A DNA stretch of 8,713 nt, from contig JAAYFX010000125.1 of assembly GCA_012728025.1 (NCBI GenBank), positions 1 through 8,713 on the forward strand, in the 5' to 3' direction. Shown piece after piece: positions 1 through 6,812 of the stretch. Origin of the DNA: Clostridiales bacterium. Lineage in GTDB: Bacteria; Bacillota; Clostridia; Oscillospirales; Oscillospiraceae. The translations under genes and the position numbers were made by a program. Below the pieces are notes generated by a model, which was given only the letters and a program-made list of their open reading frames with translations, was not told where the DNA came from and made no database searches. How positions within the stretch are numbered: the stretch's first letter is position 1; each line of letters starts with the position of its first letter.

Positions 1-37
1 GATATTAATATATAAAATTTATGAGGTAGGGACGAAT

Positions 38-1810
38 ATGCTGCTTTCCGTAGAAAAAGTTAAAAAAAGTTATAGTGAAAAAAGACTTCTGGATGATGTC
101 TGCCTCTATATAGACCGAGGCGACAGAATTGGCATCATCGGGGCAAACGGAAGCGGCAAATCAACCTTTATGCGTATTCTCGCCCACGAAGAAACACCAG
201 ACGATGGTGTAGTGACAAGGTATTCGGGCGTTCGTGTTGAATATCTGCCGCAGAACCCTATCTGCCATGAAGAAATGACGGTTTTGGAGCATATGTTTTC
301 CCACAACCCCTTGCTGCGGGAGAGCAAGGAATTTGAAGCAAAGCGTATTCTCACACAACTTGGCATCACAGAGTTTAACCAGCCTGTGGGCAATTTGTCC
401 GGCGGTCAGCGAAAATGTATGGCCCTTGCAAGGGCGCTTATACAACCCTGCGATGTACTGCTTCTGGATGAACCAACAAACCATCTCGACCTCGATATGG
501 TCCAGTGGCTTGAAAGCTATCTTGGCAAATATGCCGGTGCCATTGTTATGGTGACTCATGACCGCTACTTTCTGGAGCGGGTGGTGAACCGAATTGTTGA
601 AATCGACGGCGGGCGGCTGTATGGCTATGAGGCGAACTATTCGTCGTATCTGGAGCTTAAGGCCCAGCGTGAGGAAATGGCTTTGAGCAGCGAGCGCAAA
701 AGGCAAAGCACCCTGCTCCGTGAGCTTGAATGGCTTCGCCGAGGTCCTCGTGGCCGTGGCACAAAAAGCAAGGAGAGGATTGCCCGCTTTGAAGCCCTAA
801 GTGAGCAGGACGGCCCTGTGGAGGCCACGAAGCTTGAGCTTGTGCCCCTTTCCACCAGACTTGGTAAAAAGACGGTGGAGATTGATGATATTTCAATTAG
901 CTTTGACGGAAAGGGACTTATCAGAAATTTTAGCCATATGCTTCAGCGTGACGACAGAATTGGCATAGTCGGAAAAAGCGGCTGCGGAAAATCAACTTTG
1001 CTAGAAATCATTGCAGGAAAGCTTATGCCGGATTCCGGCACAGTTGTGCTGGGTGATACTGTTAAGCTAGGCTATTTTTCTCAGGATACGGCAGAGATGG
1101 ATTTGAAATGTCGGGTTATTGACTATATCAAAGAAATTTCCGGCGAGATTGAGACAGCAGGGGGCAGTCTTTCGGCCTCCCAGATGCTTGAAAAATATCT
1201 GTTTACACCGGATATGCAGTGGAACACAATCGGCCGTCTGTCCGGCGGAGAGCGCAGGAGACTTTATTTGTGCGGAATTTTAATGCAGGCGCCAAATGTT
1301 CTGCTTTTGGACGAGCCGACCAACGACCTTGATATCCAAACTCTAAACATACTAGAAGATTACCTTGAGGATTTTGGGGGCGCTGTTATGGTCGTTTCCC
1401 ATGACAGATATTTCTTGGATAAGGTGGCAGACACTTTGTTTGCCTTCACCGGTGACGGAGTGGTTGAAAAGTTTCTAAGCTCCTATTCCGAATATTGGGA
1501 GCAAAATGCCCCTGAACAAGCTCCTGCCAAAGCAGTAGAGCGCTCGGAAAAGACAAGACAGGTTTCCACAAAAAGGCTCCGGTTTTCTTTCAACGAACAG
1601 CGTGAATACGAGAGCATCGATGCCGAGATTGCCGCTCTGGAGGAAAAGCTTAAAGAGCTTGATACGCTGATGGAGGATGCCGCCAGCGATTATATAAGAC
1701 TTCAGGAACTTATGGAGGAAAAAGAGCTTTTGGATAGTCAATTGGAGGAAAAAATGGAGCGCTGGCTCTATCTAAACGAGCTTGCGGATAAAATAGCCGA
1801 GGAAAAGTGA
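38..1810 (+). CDS. ABC-F family ATPase, Uup type
   Basis: This is a soluble ABC-F protein of 590 residues with two fused ATPase domains and no membrane segments. Domain 1 has Walker A GANGSGKST (35-43), signature LSGGQ (120-124), Walker B LLLDEPTNHLD (141-151, catalytic E145) and the H-loop THD (173-175). Domain 2 has GKSGCGKST (312-320), LSGGE (401-405), LLLDEPTNDLD (422-432, E426) and SHDRYFLD (454-461). The linker (about 190-285) carries the basic WLRRGPRGRG stretch and KSKERIARF seen in Uup-like proteins. A charged coiled-coil tail (about 515-590) matches the Uup C-terminal domain. ABC-F proteins act on ribosomes; Uup is linked to ribosome function and to DNA-repair phenotypes. The short linker argues against an antibiotic-resistance ABC-F. 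The ATG at 38 follows AGGGA (28-32) by 5 nt. The gene stands alone and converges on the sugar operon, so no functional link to it is implied. Confidence 0.93.
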   Translation: MLLSVEKVKKSYSEKRLLDDVCLYIDRGDRIGIIGANGSGKSTFMRILAHEETPDDGVVTRYSGVRVEYLPQNPICHEEMTVLEHMFSHNPLLRESKEFEAKRILTQLGITEFNQPVGNLSGGQRKCMALARALIQPCDVLLLDEPTNHLDLDMVQWLESYLGKYAGAIVMVTHDRYFLERVVNRIVEIDGGRLYGYEANYSSYLELKAQREEMALSSERKRQSTLLRELEWLRRGPRGRGTKSKERIARFEALSEQDGPVEATKLELVPLSTRLGKKTVEIDDISISFDGKGLIRNFSHMLQRDDRIGIVGKSGCGKSTLLEIIAGKLMPDSGTVVLGDTVKLGYFSQDTAEMDLKCRVIDYIKEISGEIETAGGSLSASQMLEKYLFTPDMQWNTIGRLSGGERRRLYLCGILMQAPNVLLLDEPTNDLDIQTLNILEDYLEDFGGAVMVVSHDRYFLDKVADTLFAFTGDGVVEKFLSSYSEYWEQNAPEQAPAKAVERSEKTRQVSTKRLRFSFNEQREYESIDAEIAALEEKLKELDTLMEDAASDYIRLQELMEEKELLDSQLEEKMERWLYLNELADKIAEEK

Positions 1811-1843
1811 GCTTGCCCAGCATCTATATCTTATGCCGAAAGA

Positions 1844-1877
1844 AAAATCCCTACTCCGCTCTTGGAGTAGGGATTTT
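1844..1877. terminator. bidirectional intrinsic terminator between convergent genes
   Basis: This is a perfect 14-bp inverted repeat. The left arm AAAATCCCTACTCC (1844-1857) pairs with the right arm GGAGTAGGGATTTT (1864-1877) across a 6-nt loop. On the plus strand it ends in TTTTC, 33 nt after the ABC-F stop codon. On the minus strand the stem is followed by a T-rich run (TTTTTCTTT), about 100 nt after the ribokinase-like stop codon. It therefore most likely ends both convergent transcripts. Confidence 0.9.
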
Positions 1878-1976
1878 CTGTTGTTATATCGTTGTTTGCG
1901 CCGAAATTTGCCCCAACTGGAGCAAAAGCAACAGAAAGTGGAACCATATACGGCTTGTGCTGCCATTCATGCTCCA

Positions 1977-2864
1977 TCACTTCCCAAATGCGTTTACTTC
2001 CTTCCGAAAGGGGATTGATTTTGCCGCTCCCCTGCGTGAAACCGTTATTGAGGAGGCGATTGTTGCCTGCTTAAGCGCTTTTTCCACCTTGCCTGTAAGC
2101 ACCATTTCAGCCAGAAAATATCCTGTAAAGGTATCCCCTGCGGCTGTTGTATCCACAGCCTTAACAGGAACAGCCTTTTCATAAACTTCTGTGTCGGCAT
2201 CCTTATAAAGCACACCATTTTCCCCAAGGGTTAGCACTATTTTAAGCTTGCTATATCTCTCCAGCAGAGCGGCGCATATTTTCTTCGGCTCCCTTTGGCC
2301 TGACAGAGCCTCCCCTTCAATTTCGTTTAAGAATAAGTATGTTATTTTATTCAAGTTCATTTTTTTAACGTTTTCATCTATGGGCGAGGGGTTCAGCGCA
2401 ACTTCCATACCTTTTTTTATGGCGGCGTCAATGGCAGCTTCCGGCTCGTTAGTTTCGTTTTGGACAAGGAAGATATCCCCTTTTCCAAAACCTGAAAGGG
2501 CAAGACTTAGCTCCTGCGCCGTATTTTCCCCATTGGCGCCATGATTGATTATGATGCAATTATCCCCTTGTTGGGAAACTTGTACCATTGCCGTGCCCGT
2601 AAGAGAACCTTTTGTGCTGACAAAGTCTGTGTTTACCCCATTTTCTTTCAAAAGCTCGGAAAGCCAAACACCATCCGACCCCACTTTTCCCAGATGGCAA
2701 ACCTTTGCCCCTGCACGACTTATTGCAATGGATTGGTTTAGGCCCTTTCCACCGGAAAAGATGTTGACTTCCTTTGCCGATATAGTCTCTCCCGCTCTTA
2801 CAAAATGCTCCACAGAAAAAACCATGTCAATATTTAAAGAACCATAATTTAATATCTTTTTCAT
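1977..2864 (-). CDS. ribokinase-like PfkB family sugar kinase
   Basis: This is a PfkB/ribokinase-superfamily kinase of 295 residues, close to the usual 300, which transfers the ATP gamma-phosphate to a sugar hydroxyl. The N-terminal NYGSLNIDMVF strand and GGKGLNQS (38-45, compare GGKGANQA in ribokinase) form the sugar-binding part. DTTAAGDTF (238-246) holds the anion hole and catalytic base D244, and the AAGD form is typical of ribokinase. SRRGAAKSIP (276-285) matches the C-terminal potassium/ATP-site segment. A longer reading frame extends upstream, but the ATG at 2864 is preferred because it begins the conserved KKILNYGS strand. It lies 2 nt after the TAG of the D-lyxose isomerase-like gene and has no clear Shine-Dalgarno of its own, so translation is probably coupled. 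It is the last gene of the operon. The substrate is unproven; a pentose or ketose delivered by the upstream isomerase is the simplest inference. Confidence 0.88.
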   Translation of the reverse strand: MKKILNYGSLNIDMVFSVEHFVRAGETISAKEVNIFSGGKGLNQSIAISRAGAKVCHLGKVGSDGVWLSELLKENGVNTDFVSTKGSLTGTAMVQVSQQGDNCIIINHGANGENTAQELSLALSGFGKGDIFLVQNETNEPEAAIDAAIKKGMEVALNPSPIDENVKKMNLNKITYLFLNEIEGEALSGQREPKKICAALLERYSKLKIVLTLGENGVLYKDADTEVYEKAVPVKAVDTTAAGDTFTGYFLAEMVLTGKVEKALKQATIASSITVSRRGAAKSIPFRKEVNAFGK

Positions 2865-2866
2865 GG

Positions 2867-3553
2867 CTATTTTACGGCAGGATATTCTGTGCATAGCAAC
2901 CTATAAGGCGGCTCGTCCTCCTCAATTGTGGGGAAGCGGCCAAGAAAATCCAGAAAGCGGTTGTCTGTGTTATCGTCGTTACACATGGAAACCTCCCCAA
3001 TAAGGGCAGGCCCCCTGCCGTTTTTGGGAATTTTAAACTCGTGATAGCAGTAGGGGTATAAGGTGAGGCTTTCACCGGAGCGCAGGACAATTTCTTGGCC
3101 TGCAGGAACCATATATCGGCGGCCATCCTGAAAAACCTCCACGTCAGTATCGGCAAGCTGTTCAGTTTCACGGTCTGCGTTATAGAGCTTATAGATAATG
3201 TCGTTTCCGCCCCTGTTAATTATATCCTCCATCTTTGTCCAATGAAAATGCATGGGGGAAACCTGACCCTCATCACACATCATAATCTTTTCTGCATAGG
3301 TCTTTGTGTACTTCGGGTTTTTCACATTGCCGTTGCGAAGGGTAATAAGCGCTAGGCCTAGAGTGTCGAAGTTTCCCAAGCCATAGTCTGTAACGTCCCA
3401 ACCCAGCATATTATCACGAATTTCGTCGTATTCATGTCCTTTTGTTTGCCAATCTTCAGGCGTAAAGGAGAGAAAAGGCGGCAGGGCAAAGCTGTATTTT
3501 ACCATCAGAGCTTCAAACTTTTTTATAACAGCATTAATTTCTGAGCGTTTCAT
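2867..3553 (-). CDS. D-lyxose isomerase-family cupin sugar isomerase (DUF1498)
   Basis: This 228-residue protein matches the D-lyxose ketol-isomerase family, metal-dependent cupins that interconvert D-lyxose with D-xylulose and often D-mannose with D-fructose. The metal-binding pattern is complete. MHFHW gives H102 and H104, KMEDI gives E109, and the YHEF motif after the second strand set gives H171. Other family-like blocks are the N-terminal PPFLSFTPEDW (25-35), WDVTDYGLGNF (52-62) and GEVSMCNDDNTDNRFL (186-201). The ATG at 3553 is preceded by AGGAGA (3563-3568) with a 9-nt gap. The gene follows a 121-nt spacer after the SIS gene and sits 2 nt before the ribokinase-like gene. That tight pairing suggests the kinase phosphorylates the ketose made here. 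The preferred aldose cannot be read from the sequence; lyxose and mannose are the main candidates. Confidence 0.88.
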   Translation of the reverse strand: MKRSEINAVIKKFEALMVKYSFALPPFLSFTPEDWQTKGHEYDEIRDNMLGWDVTDYGLGNFDTLGLALITLRNGNVKNPKYTKTYAEKIMMCDEGQVSPMHFHWTKMEDIINRGGNDIIYKLYNADRETEQLADTDVEVFQDGRRYMVPAGQEIVLRSGESLTLYPYCYHEFKIPKNGRGPALIGEVSMCNDDNTDNRFLDFLGRFPTIEEDEPPYRLLCTEYPAVK

Positions 3554-3674
3554 ATAATTTTATCTCCTAACTTTTTACTTCCACAGCCCCCAAGCTGTTA
3601 GTCTATCCCCTTTATGGCGACTTTTGGGAGCGGCTTATTTGATGCAAACTGTGTCAGGTTTTGTTAATTACGCC
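3554..3674 (-). other. 121-nt intergenic spacer inside the operon
   Basis: This is the longest gap within the operon, between the SIS gene stop and the D-lyxose isomerase-like start. It contains a short hairpin, ACAGC/GCTGT (3583-3587 with 3594-3598). A competing weak pairing joins CCCCCAA (3587-3593) to TTGGGAG (3624-3630). I could not find a convincing sigma-A promoter pair, a T-tracted terminator or a recognisable riboswitch. The spacer might hold an internal promoter or a processing site, but the sequence does not establish this. Confidence 0.3.
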
Positions 3675-4241
3675 TTATTCTAAATTAGCATGGTGCTGCC
3701 AAAGCGCTTTCATGTCAAGGTTGCGCCGCTGGATTATCATTTTGGCGACAATGTCCCCCAAGAGCAAAAGGCTCTGCTCAAAAAGGCTTGTCATAGGCTG
3801 TGCAGAGTCAATTTCATCCTCCAGATAATATTTGGTGCGCACAGGAATACGTACCATAAGACTGGCAATGTCCCGAAGGCCGCTGTTGGGGTTCGAGCCG
3901 ATATGGACAATCTTTGCCCCCTGTTTATGGGCGATTTGCGCAATCCCTGCGGGAAAAAAGCTTGTTCCCGAGCCGGAGCCAACAATCAAGACATCGTCCT
4001 TTGTAATGGCCGGCTCTGTGATTTCTCCCACAAGGTGAGTGTCTATGCCAAGATGTGCCCAACGCTTTGCAATGGCCTGCAAAGACAGCATAACCCTTCC
4101 CACGCCCACAAAAAACACTCTTCGGGAGCTTAAAACAATGTCGATTAACTGTTCGATTTCTTCCTCCCCAACGGCAGCCAAAGATATATTCAGCTCCCCC
4201 AGCACCAAATCACGAATTTCGCCGTAACTAGGCTCTTTCAT
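3675..4241 (-). CDS. SIS-domain sugar-phosphate isomerase, 6-phospho-3-hexuloisomerase-like
   Basis: This single-SIS-domain protein of 188 residues has the size of 6-phospho-3-hexuloisomerase (PHI/HxlB), which interconverts 3-hexulose 6-phosphate and fructose 6-phosphate. The strand RVFFVGVGRV (41-50) is followed by the phosphate-binding GSGSGT (88-93). IGSNPNSGLRDIASLMVRIP (114-133) parallels the PHI second half. QPMTSLFEQSLLLLGD (148-163) carries the glutamate-containing block shared by PHI proteins. The frame is open upstream to 4421, but that extension lies inside the epimerase gene. The chosen ATG at 4241 has GGAGG (4250-4254) 8 nt upstream; an ATG at 4247 would be only 2 nt from it. The gene overlaps the upstream epimerase-family gene by 14 nt, which implies coupled translation. 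No 3-hexulose-6-phosphate synthase is visible, so a different sugar phosphate substrate is possible. Confidence 0.85.
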   Translation of the reverse strand: MKEPSYGEIRDLVLGELNISLAAVGEEEIEQLIDIVLSSRRVFFVGVGRVMLSLQAIAKRWAHLGIDTHLVGEITEPAITKDDVLIVGSGSGTSFFPAGIAQIAHKQGAKIVHIGSNPNSGLRDIASLMVRIPVRTKYYLEDEIDSAQPMTSLFEQSLLLLGDIVAKMIIQRRNLDMKALWQHHANLE

Positions 4242-4947
4242 GCTCATCGCCTCCAATAAGCGCCTTACGCAGTTCAAATAGTTTTTGAACACTTTCCGAA
4301 ATGTTATCCCGCTGGATACAGGTGCTTCCTGCAACAAAAATATCCACAATGCCCCTGCCGTAATCCTTAATATTTTGCGGAGACACTCGCCCGTCAATTT
4401 CGATTTTTGTTTCAAGGCCACGCTCTGTTATCAGACTCCTAAGCTCACGTATTTTCCGGTCGGCATATTCCACCTGCTGCTCTGCCTTGCTGCTGGCATA
4501 GCCCGGATTAATAAGCATTAAAAGCACAGTGTCGCACTTTTCCAGCACATAATCAAGGCTTTCCAAAGAGGTGGCAGGGCGCATGGCAAGACCCGTTCGC
4601 ACTTTGCGGGCTCGAATCATATTCAGCCGATTGTCAATATGAGGCTCGCACTCCCCATGGAACACAAGCTGTTGCACTCCAATATCCAGAAGTTCATCCA
4701 CAAAATAGTCGTGGGAATTTGCCATCAAATGCACATCAAACTCCAAGGAGGTTTTTTTTCGCAGCTGACGGATTACATCAAGGCCAATGGGCATACTGGG
4801 GCTGAAATAGCCGTCCAGCAAATCCACGTGCAGCATTTCTATGCCCGAGTCTTCCAGCTCACGAACCTGTGTTTCCAGATTACACAAATCCAGAGTTATG
4901 AGGGAAGGTGAAATGATGCAGGGCTTATCCCAAATTTTTTTCTCCAT
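4228..4947 (-). CDS. ribulose-phosphate 3-epimerase family protein (possible allulose-6-phosphate 3-epimerase)
   Basis: This 239-residue TIM barrel belongs to the ribulose-phosphate 3-epimerase superfamily, which inverts C3 of a ketose phosphate through two acidic residues and a bound metal. The barrel motifs occur in order: ISPSLITLDL (11-20), LHVDLLDGYFSPS (39-51, H40 and D42), DVHLMANSHDYFV (71-83, H73), GLAMRPATS (119-127), NPGYASSK (147-154), KIEIDGRVSP (181-190, D185) and VDIFVAGSTCIQR (201-213). Both catalytic Asp and both metal His positions are kept. The motif usually read as EVDGG is EIDGR here, and the PGFGGQ loop is PGYASS, so it is a divergent paralogue rather than a plain housekeeping Rpe. 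AlsE-type allulose-6-phosphate epimerase shares the ISPSL and xDPGxA style. The ATG at 4947 has GGAGG (4954-4958) with a 6-nt gap and lies 1 nt after the PfkB stop codon. The 3' end overlaps the SIS gene. Confidence 0.86.
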   Translation of the reverse strand: MEKKIWDKPCIISPSLITLDLCNLETQVRELEDSGIEMLHVDLLDGYFSPSMPIGLDVIRQLRKKTSLEFDVHLMANSHDYFVDELLDIGVQQLVFHGECEPHIDNRLNMIRARKVRTGLAMRPATSLESLDYVLEKCDTVLLMLINPGYASSKAEQQVEYADRKIRELRSLITERGLETKIEIDGRVSPQNIKDYGRGIVDIFVAGSTCIQRDNISESVQKLFELRKALIGGDEHERA

Positions 4948-4948
4948 G

Positions 4949-5878
4949 CTAAACCTCCAAAATGGCTTCAATTTCTTCTATGGTAGGCAGAGATTCCATT
5001 GCGCCTTTTTTCTGGACACAAAGCCATCCTGCCACATTGCCGTATTCCAAAGCCTTTTGCAAAAGCGGCTCTGTAATGTCATCTGTTGTTTTCACCTTGG
5101 CTCGCAACAGGCAGGAGAGAAAGCCTCCCCAAAAAGCATCGCCCGCCCCTGTGGTATCAACGCAGTCAGCCTTTCTGCCGGCAACGGTCAGGCGCTTACC
5201 CTTCCAGTAACAGCAGGCCCCTTTTGCGCCCAAAGATTCCACAACAAGGGCAATGCCATAGGTTTCCCCCGCCTTGGAAGGCTCTGTTCCCAGCATATCC
5301 CCTTCTTCTTCAGAAAGCTTTAAAAAGTCCACCAAGGGCAATATATCCTGCACAGCCTTACAGCAGGCCGCCCTGTCATCCTCCCACATGAGGTTGCGGT
5401 AGTTTATATCAAAGCTTACAAGCTTTCCATTTTTCTTTGCACACTCCATGGCATAAACCGTTGCATCCGAGGCCGGCGGCTTAGACAGGGAGCAGGAACC
5501 TGCATGAACTATATCCCCTTGGGCGACTTTGCCATGGTCAATATCCTCCCTGCTCAAAAACTGGTCTGCCCCCGGCTTTCTTACAAAGGTGAAGCTACGG
5601 TCTTTATTTTGGTCTAGGGTGACAAAGGCCATGGTGGTAATGGCCTCGTCCAAAAGCCGGGGCCTTAAAACAGCCACATTGTTATCCTCAAGGGTTTTTA
5701 CCAAAAACCTGCCAAAGTCGTCATTTCCAAGGCAGCCGCAAAAACCGGCACTAAGAGAGTTTCTTGCCACTGCAACTGCCACATTGGCAGGAGCGCCTCC
5801 CGCCTTGCGGATATATACACCCTCCTCCTCACCGGGCAAAAAGTCAATCACCATTTCCCCGACACAGGCTATATTCAT
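4949..5878 (-). CDS. fructokinase-like PfkB family carbohydrate kinase
   Basis: This is a 309-residue PfkB-family kinase that most resembles ScrK-type fructokinases. It opens with NIACVGEMVIDFLP. It carries the sugar-site GGAPANVAVA (27-36), SFDINYR (155-161), KLSEEE (187-192), the catalytic DTTGAGDAFWGGFL (241-254, base D247) and the closing GAMESLPT (292-299), a block typical of fructokinases. The longer frame begins with GTG at 5888-5890, but that codon lies inside the ribosome binding site GGAGGTG (5888-5894). The ATG at 5878, 9 nt downstream of that site, is the better start. A hairpin precedes it in the 65-nt gap after the aldolase gene, and the epimerase-family gene follows after 1 nt. 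Fructose, or another 2-ketose, phosphorylated at C6 or C1 is a reasonable substrate guess, but PfkB sequence alone does not fix specificity. Confidence 0.88.
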   Translation of the reverse strand: MNIACVGEMVIDFLPGEEEGVYIRKAGGAPANVAVAVARNSLSAGFCGCLGNDDFGRFLVKTLEDNNVAVLRPRLLDEAITTMAFVTLDQNKDRSFTFVRKPGADQFLSREDIDHGKVAQGDIVHAGSCSLSKPPASDATVYAMECAKKNGKLVSFDINYRNLMWEDDRAACCKAVQDILPLVDFLKLSEEEGDMLGTEPSKAGETYGIALVVESLGAKGACCYWKGKRLTVAGRKADCVDTTGAGDAFWGGFLSCLLRAKVKTTDDITEPLLQKALEYGNVAGWLCVQKKGAMESLPTIEEIEAILEV

Positions 5879-5903
5879 AATTTTTGACACCTCCGATTCA
5901 GAA

Positions 5904-5937
5904 AATGCCGAACCAACTGAACAGTCAGTCCGGCATT
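5904..5937 (-). terminator. long intercistronic hairpin, possible leaky terminator or processing site
   Basis: On the minus strand, AATGCCG (5937-5931) pairs with CGGCATT (5910-5904). The 20 nt between them also fold on themselves (ACTGACTG against CAGTTGGT, with two G-U pairs), leaving almost no unpaired loop, so the stem is about 16 bp. It begins 6 nt after the aldolase stop codon and is followed only by TTTTC before the next ribosome binding site. The short U-run suggests partial termination, or mRNA stabilisation of the upstream genes, rather than a full stop. Confidence 0.6.
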
Positions 5938-5943
5938 CACAGT

Positions 5944-6798
5944 TTACATTTTCGAAAGCTGCATTTTCTGATGGAGGTAGGCCATCAGAGCATCCTGCAC
6001 AGGAATTGCCATGTCTAAAATAATGTGTTTGGGGTCGTGCTTGTTTGCCTCGGCATATTCCACAACGGTCTTAAAATAAAGCCCCAAAAATTCTGTGCCA
6101 ACGTTAAATTTGTTAATTCCCATTGTAAAAGCTTTTTCCAGCTGGTCATCGGGAATTCCGGAGCCGCCATGAAGAACAAGGGGGGTGTCGGTTGCGGCAT
6201 TTATCTGCTGCAAACGGTCTAAATCCAGCTTTGGAGTTTTATTATAATAGCCATGGGCGCTGCCAATGGCAACCGCCACACTGTCACAGCCGGTTTCTTT
6301 GCAGAACCTTTTTGCGGTTTCGGGGCTTGTGTACATATCGGTATTGTTTTGGTCCTTTTCATTATCGGCAAAGCCGACCCAGCCAAGCTCTGCTTCCACC
6401 TCAACGCCCTTGGCATGGGCATAATCCACAACCATCTTTGTGTTCTTCAAGTTTTCCTCAACGGGCAGCATGGAGCCGTCATACATAACAGAGGTAAATC
6501 CGCAGTCAATGGCGGCTTTAATGTATTCAAAATCGCTGCTGTGGTCCATGTGCAGGGCAACGGGAACTTTAACCTTATTTGCTTCGGAGATAACCATGGG
6601 CGCAAAGGCCGCAGGTGTTGTCCAGCGGGAATCTGTGCAGTGGCCGGGGTACAGCATGACGATGACCGGCTTTTGCAGCTTTTCTGCTGCCATGATGACG
6701 GAATGAGCCGTATTGAAATCAACACAGTTAAAGGCCATTGCGGAAGTGTGGGCCTTATCTGCCATTTTTAATATGTCACTTACTTTTACAAATGCCAT
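5944..6798 (-). CDS. class II (zinc-dependent) aldolase, fructose/tagatose-bisphosphate aldolase family
   Basis: This 284-residue TIM-barrel aldolase has the length of GatY/KbaY and short FbaA-type enzymes, which cleave ketose phosphates to DHAP and an aldehyde using Zn2+. The catalytic strand ALHMDHSSD (81-89) supplies D85 and zinc ligand H86. GSAHGYY (179-185) gives H182 and VLHGGSG (208-214) gives H210. VEVEAELGWVG (132-142) is the conserved glutamate strand and KFNVGTEF (230-237) the phosphate-site strand. Deviations stand out: the family block usually read DGSHLPFEEN is DGSMLPVEEN (107-116), HLDHG is HMDHS, and the N-terminal phosphate-side loop reads LYPGHCTDSRW (49-59). These changes make a substrate other than fructose-1,6-bisphosphate plausible. 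The ATG at 6798 follows GAGG (6807-6810) by 8 nt and lies 14 nt after the DhaL-like stop. A hairpin follows the gene. Confidence 0.9.
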   Translation of the reverse strand: MAFVKVSDILKMADKAHTSAMAFNCVDFNTAHSVIMAAEKLQKPVIVMLYPGHCTDSRWTTPAAFAPMVISEANKVKVPVALHMDHSSDFEYIKAAIDCGFTSVMYDGSMLPVEENLKNTKMVVDYAHAKGVEVEAELGWVGFADNEKDQNNTDMYTSPETAKRFCKETGCDSVAVAIGSAHGYYNKTPKLDLDRLQQINAATDTPLVLHGGSGIPDDQLEKAFTMGINKFNVGTEFLGLYFKTVVEYAEANKHDPKHIILDMAIPVQDALMAYLHQKMQLSKM

Positions 6799-6812
6799 TT
6801 TAATAACCTCAC

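Noticed and set aside
11..16. TATAAA as a possible -10 box for the ABC-F gene
   Set aside because: The region where a -35 box would lie is cut off by the window edge, and the stretch is plainly AT-rich, so a promoter cannot be supported.
1831..1977. A 48-residue minus-strand open frame starting MEHEWQHKP, whose ATG overlaps the ribokinase-like stop as TGATG
   Set aside because: It runs straight through the terminator stem, and its stop codon lies at or just past the expected transcript end, so its message would lack a stop. It has no recognised motif.
1807..2184. Plus-strand open frame of 125 codons after the ABC-F gene
   Set aside because: It crosses the terminator and lies mostly antisense to the ribokinase-like gene, which has clear family motifs. 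It shows no recognisable domain.
2865..2894. Ten-codon upstream extension of the ribokinase-like frame
   Set aside because: It overlaps the isomerase 3' end and adds residues before the conserved first beta strand. The ATG at 2864 fits the family start.
4242..4421. N-terminal extension of the SIS-domain frame upstream of 4241
   Set aside because: The extension lies inside the epimerase-family gene, does not resemble SIS proteins, and a well-spaced GGAGG supports the ATG at 4241.
4841..5323. Long plus-strand open frames opposite the epimerase and fructokinase-like genes, and similar ones at 6253-6771 and 3690-4133
   Set aside because: They are antisense shadows of genes with full sets of catalytic motifs and have no credible ribosome binding sites or domains.
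5879..5890. GTG start four codons upstream of the fructokinase-like ATG
   Set aside because: The GTG is part of the GGAGGTG ribosome binding site itself, so it cannot be used efficiently as the start.
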